Part shown: positions 32,240-40,573 of the stretch, in pieces
Position numbering within the stretch: the first letter of the stretch is position 1
How the letters are laid out: every line of letters starts with the position of its first letter
Assembly: GCA_905182385.1 (NCBI GenBank)
Contig: CAJJBS010000034.1
Location: forward strand, 1 to 42,751
Source: Fidelibacterota bacterium TCS55
GTDB lineage: Bacteria; Fidelibacterota; Marinisomatia; Marinisomatales; TCS55
Direction of reading: 5' to 3'
DNA length: 42,751 bases
The notes under the pieces: generated by a model
Seen by the model: the letters and a program-made list of their open reading frames with translations, nothing else
The model's database searches: none
Told to the model about the DNA's origin: nothing
Translations under genes and position numbers: made by a program

Positions 32240-34667
32240 AATTCTACTATTAAGTATATCTTGTTCATTAGTAAATGCTCAAGTTGAAAGACAAAGTATA
32301 CATCAAACTGAATTAGAGTATAATAAAGCTTTTTATCTTGAACCAACGTTTAGACCTATTTTAGAAAAAGCTAAGCCACTAAATCCAAGAAAAAAAGGGC
32401 CTTCTAAGAACGTATTTGGATACCATCCTTACTGGTCTGGAACAAAATGGCAAAATTATAATTTTGACTTACTGACAACTATTGCATATTTTTCTGCAGA
32501 ATCAAATTCAAAAGGCGAATTAACTAATCTTCACGGCTGGCCTGCTACGGATTTAATTAATAAAGCACATAATAATGGAGTTGAAGTAGTCTTAACTGTC
32601 ACATTATTTAATAAATTAGATTTAGAAGTATTATTAAGTAGTAGTCAAAATAGAACTAGGTTAATTCAAAATTTAACAGATCAAGTATTCGATGCTGGAG
32701 CCGATGGTGTCAATATTGACTTTGAAGCTTTTCCTTCTTCCCAAAAATTTAATTTAATTATTTTTACAAAAAATTTAAGAGAGTCACTAAGAGCTAAGAT
32801 TCCTAATGCACAGGTTACTTTAGCCACTCCTGCCGTTGATTGGAATAATGCTTGGGATTTCAATGCATTAGCTAATGTATCTGATGGATTATTTGTAATG
32901 GGCTATGATTATCATTGGCCAGGCAGTTCAAATACTGGACCAGTGGCCCCTTTAAAAGGTGGGTCTCATAATATAACTAGTACTATAAATACCTATTTAC
33001 TTGCAACTGGTAACAATTCTGAAAAGATTATTTTAGGGAATCCTTATTATGGCTATCAATGGCCAGCAAATTCTGGCAATAAAGGAGCAAGCACAACAGC
33101 TAACGGCTCATCTGTAAATTATACTTCAGCTGAAAATAATGCAAAATATCATGGCAATCTTTGGGATAGTAGCTCAGCAACACCATGGTATAAATATCAA
33201 GACAATGGATGGTTTCAAGCATGGTACGATGACAGTCTTTCACTTTCAAACAAGTATGATCTCTCAATTGAAAAGAACCTCGCAGGCATTGGTATTTGGG
33301 CTTTAGGATATGATGATGGAACAGATAAGTTATGGAAAGCACTAAAAGAAAAAGTAGGTGGTTTGTCCAAGCCCAGTCCTCCTATTAGTTTTAATATAAC
33401 AAATTTAGGTAATGGCATTATTTCTATTGATTTCCAAAAAAGTAAATCTGCATTGTCATACACTCTTACTCAAATATTTGATAATTCAGATAAAACTGAA
33501 GATTATGGTTTATTTTATGATTCGCCTATTTTGCTTCAAAACTTATCTTTAGACAGTACCTATTTTTTTAAGTTAAAAGCTAATAATGAACTTGGCTCAA
33601 GTAACTATACTGAGGTTTTGGGTACGATCCCTAGTTTGAGTACCCCCAAAATATTAGTTGTAAATGGCTTTGATAGAAAAAATGGAACAAAAAATTCATT
33701 TGATTATATTAAGCAGCACGGCCAAGCAATAGGAAACATGGGTTATACCTTTGATGCAACTTCAAATGAAGCAGTTATTAACGGACATGTTAAATTAAAT
33801 GATTATTTAATTATCGACTGGATATTAGGTGAAGAAGGATCTTCTTCTTCTTCTTTTGATGTCAATGAACAAATAAAGGTTACATCATTTTTAAAAAATG
33901 GTGGACGTCTATTTATTTCAGGTTCTGAAATAGGTTATGATCTTGTAGAAAAAGGAAATCAATATGATAAAGACTTTTACTATAAGGTATTAAAAGCAAG
34001 TTACTTATCTGATGCACCTGCAGGCAAACAAGGCGTCTATGACATTACTGGAGTACCTGGAACAATCTTTGATAATTTTTTCTTTTCATTTGATAATGGA
34101 ACGAAGGGATCATATGATGTCGATTGGCCTGATGGAATCAAACCGGCCCTAAATGCTGAATCTATTTTGCATTTCAATGGAGTTGATTACAATACAAAGG
34201 GTGGTGCAGGTATTGCTTACAGAGGCCGATTTTTAGATAGCCCTAACTCAGGTGCCCTTATTTATTTAACGATTGGCTTTGAGACTATTTTCCCTGAAAC
34301 AAAACGATTCCAAATTATGAATCAGATTATGGAATACCTTGAAGGTCCAATCGCATCAACCGAAAATGATTCTTTTTCAATACCAGATAAAATAAAAATT
34401 ATTTCACTTTATCCAAATCCTTCAAATCGATCTATTTCAATTGAGTTCAGTGTAAAACAATATTCACCTATTGCTTATTTATCAATAACGGATTTAAAAG
34501 GAAGAAATGTATTAAAGATGTCAGTTCAGCCCCTCGCAACAAGAACACAAAAGTTTACTTGGAACGGTTTAGTGAGGAATGGACAAGAAGCTCCTTCAGG
34601 AGTATATATTGCAAGACTTTCTCAAGGCAGGGAAGTTGTTTCAAAAAAGTTTACCCTACTAAAATAA
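32229..34667 (+). CDS. Secreted GH18-family glycosidase with Fn3-like and GATase-like domains and a C-terminal sorting domain
   Basis: FGYHPYWSGTKWQNYNFDLLTTIAYF, DGVNIDFEAFP (GH18 active-site strand), GYDYHWPG, KILVVNGFDR..., C-terminal IISLYPNPSNRSISIEF...GVYIARLSQGREVVSKKFTLLK. ATG probably at 32232. Confidence 0.88.
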   Translation: MMFKILLLSISCSLVNAQVERQSIHQTELEYNKAFYLEPTFRPILEKAKPLNPRKKGPSKNVFGYHPYWSGTKWQNYNFDLLTTIAYFSAESNSKGELTNLHGWPATDLINKAHNNGVEVVLTVTLFNKLDLEVLLSSSQNRTRLIQNLTDQVFDAGADGVNIDFEAFPSSQKFNLIIFTKNLRESLRAKIPNAQVTLATPAVDWNNAWDFNALANVSDGLFVMGYDYHWPGSSNTGPVAPLKGGSHNITSTINTYLLATGNNSEKIILGNPYYGYQWPANSGNKGASTTANGSSVNYTSAENNAKYHGNLWDSSSATPWYKYQDNGWFQAWYDDSLSLSNKYDLSIEKNLAGIGIWALGYDDGTDKLWKALKEKVGGLSKPSPPISFNITNLGNGIISIDFQKSKSALSYTLTQIFDNSDKTEDYGLFYDSPILLQNLSLDSTYFFKLKANNELGSSNYTEVLGTIPSLSTPKILVVNGFDRKNGTKNSFDYIKQHGQAIGNMGYTFDATSNEAVINGHVKLNDYLIIDWILGEEGSSSSSFDVNEQIKVTSFLKNGGRLFISGSEIGYDLVEKGNQYDKDFYYKVLKASYLSDAPAGKQGVYDITGVPGTIFDNFFFSFDNGTKGSYDVDWPDGIKPALNAESILHFNGVDYNTKGGAGIAYRGRFLDSPNSGALIYLTIGFETIFPETKRFQIMNQIMEYLEGPIASTENDSFSIPDKIKIISLYPNPSNRSISIEFSVKQYSPIAYLSITDLKGRNVLKMSVQPLATRTQKFTWNGLVRNGQEAPSGVYIARLSQGREVVSKKFTLLK

Positions 34668-35899
34668 TGAGACCTATTAAACTAGTATTACTTATACTTG
34701 TTTTAGGGTGTAGCCAAAATATACCAGTTCAAACTGATATATTAAATTCACATATAAATTCTATCAAAAAAATTCGAAGTGGCCTAGATATATTACTATC
34801 TGAAAAAATGGAATTGATTAATGGGAAATCAATAGGCTTAGTTACAAATAATTCAGGTTTAGATCATAAAGGAATCCCAAATTATAAGCAATTAATGAAA
34901 AGAAAAAATGTTGATCTTAAAATTATTTTTTCACCAGAGCATGGTCTTTTTGGAGAAGCTGCAGATGGTGAAGAAGTAAGTTATAATCAAGTAGAAGCTT
35001 TTCCCGAGATAATAAGTCTTTATGGAGGCAACCGTAAACCTACTTTTGAGCAACTTTCAGAACTAGACTTAATTATTTATGACATTCAAGATATAGGTGC
35101 TCGGTTTTACACTTATATCTCAACTTTAGGATTAGTCATGGAAGCAGCCGCTGAAGCAAACATAAAAGTTATTGTGCTTGATCGTCCTAATCCTATTAAT
35201 GGTATAAAGATTGAAGGACCAATTTTAGAAATCAAAAATCAATCCTTTGTTGGTTATTATCCTATACCAATAAGATATGGATTAACAATTGGTGAATTAG
35301 CGAAAATGATCATTGGTGAAAACTGGATAAATAAAGCCCCCGAGCTTGAAGTTATTCCTTTAAAAAATTGGGATAGGTCATTATGGCTAGATGAGACAAA
35401 TATTAATTGGGTAAAACCTTCTCCAAATATTCCAAGTCTAGATATTGCCACTATATATCCTGGCATGTGTTTATTAGAAGCTACAAATATGAATGAAGGT
35501 AGAGGGACTAATAAGCCTTTTAAACGTTTTGGTGCTCCGTGGGTAAATAAAAATGTATTGAATGATAGTTTAAATGCTTTAAATCTTCCTGGCGTCTCTT
35601 TTATACCCATATCATATATACCTTCAGATATATCAGGGGTTGCTATTAATCCAAAATATAAAAATAAAGTATGTAATGGAGTTGAGATTATTATCAACAA
35701 CAGAAATAATTACAACAGTGTCCACACCGGTTTTAAAGTTTTAATGACATTAAAAAAGCTCTACCCCAATGATTTTAAGATTAATTCAAAAAGAATGAAA
35801 AAACTTTGGGGTAAAGATAATTTTGGAAAATTAAAAAATTTGGATCTCGAATTAGATCACTTCAGCGCTCTCTCAAAAAAATATCATCTTTATGAATAA
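34667..35899 (+). CDS. namZ: DUF1343 / NamZ-like exo-beta-N-acetylmuramidase (GH171-type), predicted lipoprotein
   Basis: Lipobox LVLGCSQ after ATG at 34667 (TAATG overlap with the upstream stop). GKSIGLVTNNSGLDHKG, FSPEHGLFGEAADGE, YDIQDIGARFYTYISTL, VLDRPNPING, TNMNEGRGTNKPF. Confidence 0.85.
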   Translation: MRPIKLVLLILVLGCSQNIPVQTDILNSHINSIKKIRSGLDILLSEKMELINGKSIGLVTNNSGLDHKGIPNYKQLMKRKNVDLKIIFSPEHGLFGEAADGEEVSYNQVEAFPEIISLYGGNRKPTFEQLSELDLIIYDIQDIGARFYTYISTLGLVMEAAAEANIKVIVLDRPNPINGIKIEGPILEIKNQSFVGYYPIPIRYGLTIGELAKMIIGENWINKAPELEVIPLKNWDRSLWLDETNINWVKPSPNIPSLDIATIYPGMCLLEATNMNEGRGTNKPFKRFGAPWVNKNVLNDSLNALNLPGVSFIPISYIPSDISGVAINPKYKNKVCNGVEIIINNRNNYNSVHTGFKVLMTLKKLYPNDFKINSKRMKKLWGKDNFGKLKNLDLELDHFSALSKKYHLYE

Positions 35900-37286
35900 A
35901 TTTAAATTTTTATTTATAATTATATTTTTTATTAGTTGTTCTCAATCACCAATCTTTTATGATAGTACTGGTAAAATCAACTTAAAGAAAAAAATATTAT
36001 TATTAATAAATGAATCTAAACTAAACACAAACATTGGTATAAAAGCTATTTCACTAAATAAAGAAGAGGTTTTATTTGAATTAAATAGTAATTCATTATT
36101 TAACCCTGCAAGTAATAATAAATTATACACAGGACTATCGGCACTATCTCTATTAAGTTCAAATTATACTTTTAATACTAAGGTTTATTATGAAAATAAT
36201 AAACTCTACTTACAAGGTGGTGGAGACCCTGACCTAAGTTTGAGTTCATTAGATTCTTTAGCTACAATTATTTCAGAAATGGATTTAGAAATCGAACAAT
36301 TAATTCTCGATGATACACGTATGGATTCTACTACATATGGTCAAGGATGGATGTGGGATGAAGGCGCATGGTGGTACTCTGCTCAAATCAGTGCATTATC
36401 TGTTAATGATAATTGTGTTAACTTCATAATAACTCCAGGATTATTAGGTGAGCCCGCGAGAATAAAGACAATTCCACAATCAAATTACTTTAATATAATA
36501 AATAACTCAGTAACCACTAATGATACTTCGAATTTTATAAAATTCGAAATAAATAGAGATTGGAGAAATAATACAAATTCTTTTAAAGCAACTGGAAATG
36601 TTTTAAATACTTCAGCTAAAAATACATTATATAGAAACATACATGACCCAACTCAATTTACAGGTCAATTATTTCAGCAAATGCTTATTAAAAAAGGTAA
36701 AAAAATTAATTCTTTAAAAAAAGGTACAGTGACTGAAAAAGCTAAACTAATTACTTTCCACAAATCAAAGCTATTACTACCAATAATAAAAAATTTAATG
36801 GTTAAGAGTGATAATCTAACAGCTGAACTTTTAATTAAAACGATTGGTTTTGAAACACATAAAAAAGAAGGAAACTGGATAAATGGATTAGAAGAGGTTA
36901 GAACGTTTATTAATGATTCTATAGGGATAGACACAGCAAATTTTTCAATTCAGGATGGTTCTGGAGTATCAAGATATAACTATGGAAGCCCAAGTCAATA
37001 TATAGATTTATTAAAATGGGCCTATAACAATGAAGCTATTCGAGATGACTTTATTAATATTTTACCTAATAGTATGCCTAATGGGGTTTTAAATAAACGA
37101 AATCTCCCTAATAAAGTGTACGCAAAAACAGGTTCCTTATCAGGTGTTACAACATTCTCAGGCTATATATTCACTAAAAGTGGAGAAGTACTTGCTTTTT
37201 CTATCCTTATGAATGGCTTCAAAGGTGATTCACTACCTTATAAAAATTTACAAGATAAAATTGTATCGGTATTGAGTTCAATATAA
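35892..37286 (+). CDS. dacB: S13-family D-Ala-D-Ala carboxypeptidase/endopeptidase (PBP4-like), lipoprotein
   Basis: FISCS lipobox; SxxK in NPASNNKLYTG, SDN in VKSDNLTAELL, KTG in YAKTGSLSGV. Confidence 0.9.
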   Translation: MNKFKFLFIIIFFISCSQSPIFYDSTGKINLKKKILLLINESKLNTNIGIKAISLNKEEVLFELNSNSLFNPASNNKLYTGLSALSLLSSNYTFNTKVYYENNKLYLQGGGDPDLSLSSLDSLATIISEMDLEIEQLILDDTRMDSTTYGQGWMWDEGAWWYSAQISALSVNDNCVNFIITPGLLGEPARIKTIPQSNYFNIINNSVTTNDTSNFIKFEINRDWRNNTNSFKATGNVLNTSAKNTLYRNIHDPTQFTGQLFQQMLIKKGKKINSLKKGTVTEKAKLITFHKSKLLLPIIKNLMVKSDNLTAELLIKTIGFETHKKEGNWINGLEEVRTFINDSIGIDTANFSIQDGSGVSRYNYGSPSQYIDLLKWAYNNEAIRDDFINILPNSMPNGVLNKRNLPNKVYAKTGSLSGVTTFSGYIFTKSGEVLAFSILMNGFKGDSLPYKNLQDKIVSVLSSI

Positions 37287-38203
37287 TGGCTCTTAAAGTA
37301 AATTATATATTTCTTATAATTATATTAACAATTGGATGCTCAAAACCATTAAAGCTTGATCCTTATATAATTATACTTGGGATATCTCAAGATGGTGGAG
37401 TTCCACATGCTGGATGCAATATGGGTTGTTGCGCTAATCGTTGGAATGATCCTTCAAAAAAATTATTAGTTTCTTCATTAGGGATTATTGATCCAGAAAC
37501 AAATGAAACGTGGATGATTGATGCTACACCTGACTTTCCTAAACAATTTGAGATATTAACTAAAAACAGTTTAAATACTTTTAAGGGGATTTTACTAACA
37601 CATGCCCATATAGGCCACTATACAGGACTAATTCATTTAGGCAGAGAAGTATTAGGGACAAAGTCAGTTCCAGTTTACACCATGCCAAAAATGAAAAATT
37701 ATTTAGAATCTAATGGGCCATGGAGTCAACTCGTAAAGCTTAAAAACATAGAACTAAAGATGTTAGTTGATAGAAAACCAATAAATTTAAATCATAGAAT
37801 AAAAATTACACCTTTTCTTGTGCCTCACCGTGATGAATTTTCTGAAACTGTTGGCTACAGAATTGAAGGACCAAATAAATCAATAATATTTATACCTGAT
37901 ATAGATAAATGGTCTAAATGGGAAAAAGATATTGTAAAAATTGTGGATGAAAATGATTTTGCTTTTTTAGATGGATCTTTCTTTCAAAATGGAGAAATTC
38001 CTGGAAGAGATATGTCTGAAATACCTCATCCTTTTATAATTGAATCATTAGATAAATTAAAATCATCAAAAAAAACATCTAAAGTTCACTTTATTCATTT
38101 AAATCATACAAACCCAGCTTTAATTAAAGATTCTTACGCTCGACAACAAATAATTAATGCTGGATTTAATATTGCAGAGCCAAAACAAATAATTACTTTC
38201 TAA
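37286..38203 (+). CDS. PqqB-like metallo-beta-lactamase-fold lipoprotein
   Basis: LTIGCS lipobox; ILGISQDGGVPHAGCNMGCC; LLTHAHIGHYTGLIHLG (MBL motif with D replaced by G); FIPDIDKW; HLNHTNPAL. Confidence 0.8.
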   Translation: MALKVNYIFLIIILTIGCSKPLKLDPYIIILGISQDGGVPHAGCNMGCCANRWNDPSKKLLVSSLGIIDPETNETWMIDATPDFPKQFEILTKNSLNTFKGILLTHAHIGHYTGLIHLGREVLGTKSVPVYTMPKMKNYLESNGPWSQLVKLKNIELKMLVDRKPINLNHRIKITPFLVPHRDEFSETVGYRIEGPNKSIIFIPDIDKWSKWEKDIVKIVDENDFAFLDGSFFQNGEIPGRDMSEIPHPFIIESLDKLKSSKKTSKVHFIHLNHTNPALIKDSYARQQIINAGFNIAEPKQIITF

Positions 38204-38318
38204 TAAATTTTGTTCAAAAAAGAGTGATTGATATTTTACAAGTTTTAAAGAAAGAATGGAATGGCAATATAAAAGATTAGACTCAATCAAATTTAATTAT
38301 AGAAAAGACAGTTAAAAT

Positions 38319-39728
38319 CTAATTCGATCTCCAAACTATTTTTTTATTTATTACTATTTCTGTTAGTAAAGTAAATGAAATATTTACCAAGACAGATATA
38401 CCAATAAACCAAGTCCATACAACATTTATATTCTTTAAATAAAATACAATTAAGAGACTTGATATTAAACCTATAATTAAACTTATAGACTTCAATTTGA
38501 TATTAAACTTGCTTAATAGAAATAATCCTAATAGTCCACCATAAGTAAAAGAAGCTATTTGCAATCCAATAATAACGACTGAAGAATCACCTTCATCAAA
38601 TAGTAACGCTATTATAATAAGGAGCATTCCCCACATAAGGCTAATTAGTCTTGATTGCTTTAAAGAAGATTCTCCACTAAGCCAATCTGTAACTGTTGAA
38701 GAGGCTAATGAATTAATTGATGAACTAAGTGTAGACATAGCTGCAGAAAGTACTCCTGCTAAAAGAAGTCCTTTAATTCCTATTGGTATATAATTAATAA
38801 TAAAAGTTGTGAATTCTCTATCTTTTTGAATTGTTATTCCATCCATCACTAAGTAGATAAGTGACCCTGCAAATAAAAAAATTACAAATTGAATAAAAAC
38901 GAATATTCCACTACCAATCATTGCTTTTTTTGCTGAAACTAGATTTTTTATGCCAAGCAATCTTTGTACCATCATATAATCAACACCATGTGAAGAAAAC
39001 GATAGTAATACTCCACCTATTATTGCACTTATAAAATAATATGGGTCATCCAAAGCATTACCATGAAAATTTATAATAGCAAGTTTTCCATTACTTTTAA
39101 GATCAAACAAAATATTCAGAAATGGTAAATTAAGATAATTTAAAGCAATAATTATTGAAATTACACCACCAAGTAAATAAAGTATAAATTGAACAGTATC
39201 AACCCAAACAATAGTTTTTATCCCACCACTTAATGTATAGACTAACGTTATAGAACCTATAATTAAGACAGAAAATGGAAGTGACCAGCCTGTAATTACT
39301 TGGACAACAACTGAAGTTGCTAAAAAACGTACTCCATCAGCTAAAACTCGAGTAATTAAAAATATTCCAGATGCAATCTTTTGAACATTTTTCCCAAAAT
39401 TATTACCGATTACTTCATAAATAGAAGTGATACCTGAATTAAAATATTGAGGTAATAAAATAAGACTAACTAAAATTCGTCCAATGATATATCCTAATGC
39501 TAATTGAAGAAAAAACCAATTATCTCTATATGCTAGACCCGGTACACTAATAAAAGTTAAAACTGATGTTTCTGTTGCTACGATTGAGAACATTGCAACA
39601 AGCCAAGGAATATTTCTTCCTCCTAAAAAATAGTCTTCTGATGTCTTATTTAATCTTCCTTGTAAAATTCCATATATTGAAAATCCAAAAAGAAAAATAA
39701 GAATAATTGCTAAATCTAACCAATGCAT
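38319..39728 (-). CDS. Sodium:solute symporter (SSS) family transporter
   Basis: Multi-TM; LNKTSEDYFLGGRNIPWLVAMFSIVATETSVLTFISVPG. Confidence 0.9.
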   Translation of the reverse strand: MHWLDLAIILIFLFGFSIYGILQGRLNKTSEDYFLGGRNIPWLVAMFSIVATETSVLTFISVPGLAYRDNWFFLQLALGYIIGRILVSLILLPQYFNSGITSIYEVIGNNFGKNVQKIASGIFLITRVLADGVRFLATSVVVQVITGWSLPFSVLIIGSITLVYTLSGGIKTIVWVDTVQFILYLLGGVISIIIALNYLNLPFLNILFDLKSNGKLAIINFHGNALDDPYYFISAIIGGVLLSFSSHGVDYMMVQRLLGIKNLVSAKKAMIGSGIFVFIQFVIFLFAGSLIYLVMDGITIQKDREFTTFIINYIPIGIKGLLLAGVLSAAMSTLSSSINSLASSTVTDWLSGESSLKQSRLISLMWGMLLIIIALLFDEGDSSVVIIGLQIASFTYGGLLGLFLLSKFNIKLKSISLIIGLISSLLIVFYLKNINVVWTWFIGISVLVNISFTLLTEIVINKKIVWRSN

Positions 39729-39730
39729 AA

Positions 39731-40570
39731 CTATTTATTAATAGGATGAAAAGAATAAAATAAAACACCATCAAACAATGGACCATCAGAACGAAAATAA
39801 TATTCCATAAAATCCATATTAACTGTTTTTTTATATTCTGATGAAGCATGAATAATATTTTTATTATTAATGATCATACCTTCATGTGCAACTATTAATC
39901 CTGTATCAAAATATGATTCTTTTACAAATGCGACTCCTGAAATAACAGGTAATTTCTCAAAAATTTCTGAAGTTATATTATCACTTGGTATATAATTAAT
40001 AATTATAGATTTTTTCCAATCTAATTCTAAAAACTCTTTTCCATTTGATTTTTGGTTTAACGTAAGACTAACACTTTTTAATTTATCAGGCAAAACTAAA
40101 CTATTTGTAATATTTTTAGTGGAAGGATTATTTTCTATTCGATCTGATGTATAGTGCCATCTACTATTGTATGTTGGGGTTGATTTACCTATAGAATTTG
40201 GTTTATAATGAATTTTAATTAATTTTGATTTAGCATCACTCCAGCTTTGACTTTGAATACTAGCAAGGCTTGTTAAAATATGAACTGTGCAATCAGAAAC
40301 ATCTAATCTAAAAATTGGATCAAGATCTCTTCCTTCCTCTTCACCAAGACAAAATAATTCATAAGGTTTACCTACTTGCCATAAAGAAAATGCTAATAAA
40401 CGATCATGAAAATCTGGATACTCTTCATGGAATTTTGGTAAGATTTTTGTTAATGCATCTTCTGATAAAGTCCAAGGTTTAGGAAGCGTATCTATCCATT
40501 TTATTTCAGTACAAGAATTTGTAAAAAATAAAAAATAAAAAATAAATTTTAATAATAGACTACTTTTCAA
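39731..40570 (-). CDS. DUF1460-like (NlpC/P60-related amidase) lipoprotein
   Basis: FFTNSC lipobox; LWQVGKPYELFCLGEEEGRDLDPIFRLDVSDCTVHILTSLA (Cys), YNSRWHYTSDRI, IIHASSEYKKTV resemble DUF1460 proteins. Confidence 0.62.
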   Translation of the reverse strand: MKSSLLLKFIFYFLFFTNSCTEIKWIDTLPKPWTLSEDALTKILPKFHEEYPDFHDRLLAFSLWQVGKPYELFCLGEEEGRDLDPIFRLDVSDCTVHILTSLASIQSQSWSDAKSKLIKIHYKPNSIGKSTPTYNSRWHYTSDRIENNPSTKNITNSLVLPDKLKSVSLTLNQKSNGKEFLELDWKKSIIINYIPSDNITSEIFEKLPVISGVAFVKESYFDTGLIVAHEGMIINNKNIIHASSEYKKTVNMDFMEYYFRSDGPLFDGVLFYSFHPINK

Positions 40571-40573
40571 ATG

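Noticed and set aside
33840-33855. Short TCT triplet run in the GH18 gene
   Set aside because: Encodes a Ser linker (GSSSSSFD); in-frame and too short to treat as a phase-variable repeat.
34559-34666. Supplied ORF start for the DUF1343 protein at 34559
   Set aside because: The first 36 aa overlap the end of the GH18 gene in another frame. The ATG at 34667 directly precedes a lipoprotein signal and overlaps the previous stop (TAATG).
35257-35700. 147-aa ORF antisense to DUF1343
   Set aside because: Antisense to a recognised domain; no features of its own.
38204-38318. Possible bidirectional terminator between convergent genes
   Set aside because: No convincing stem followed by a T-run on either strand.
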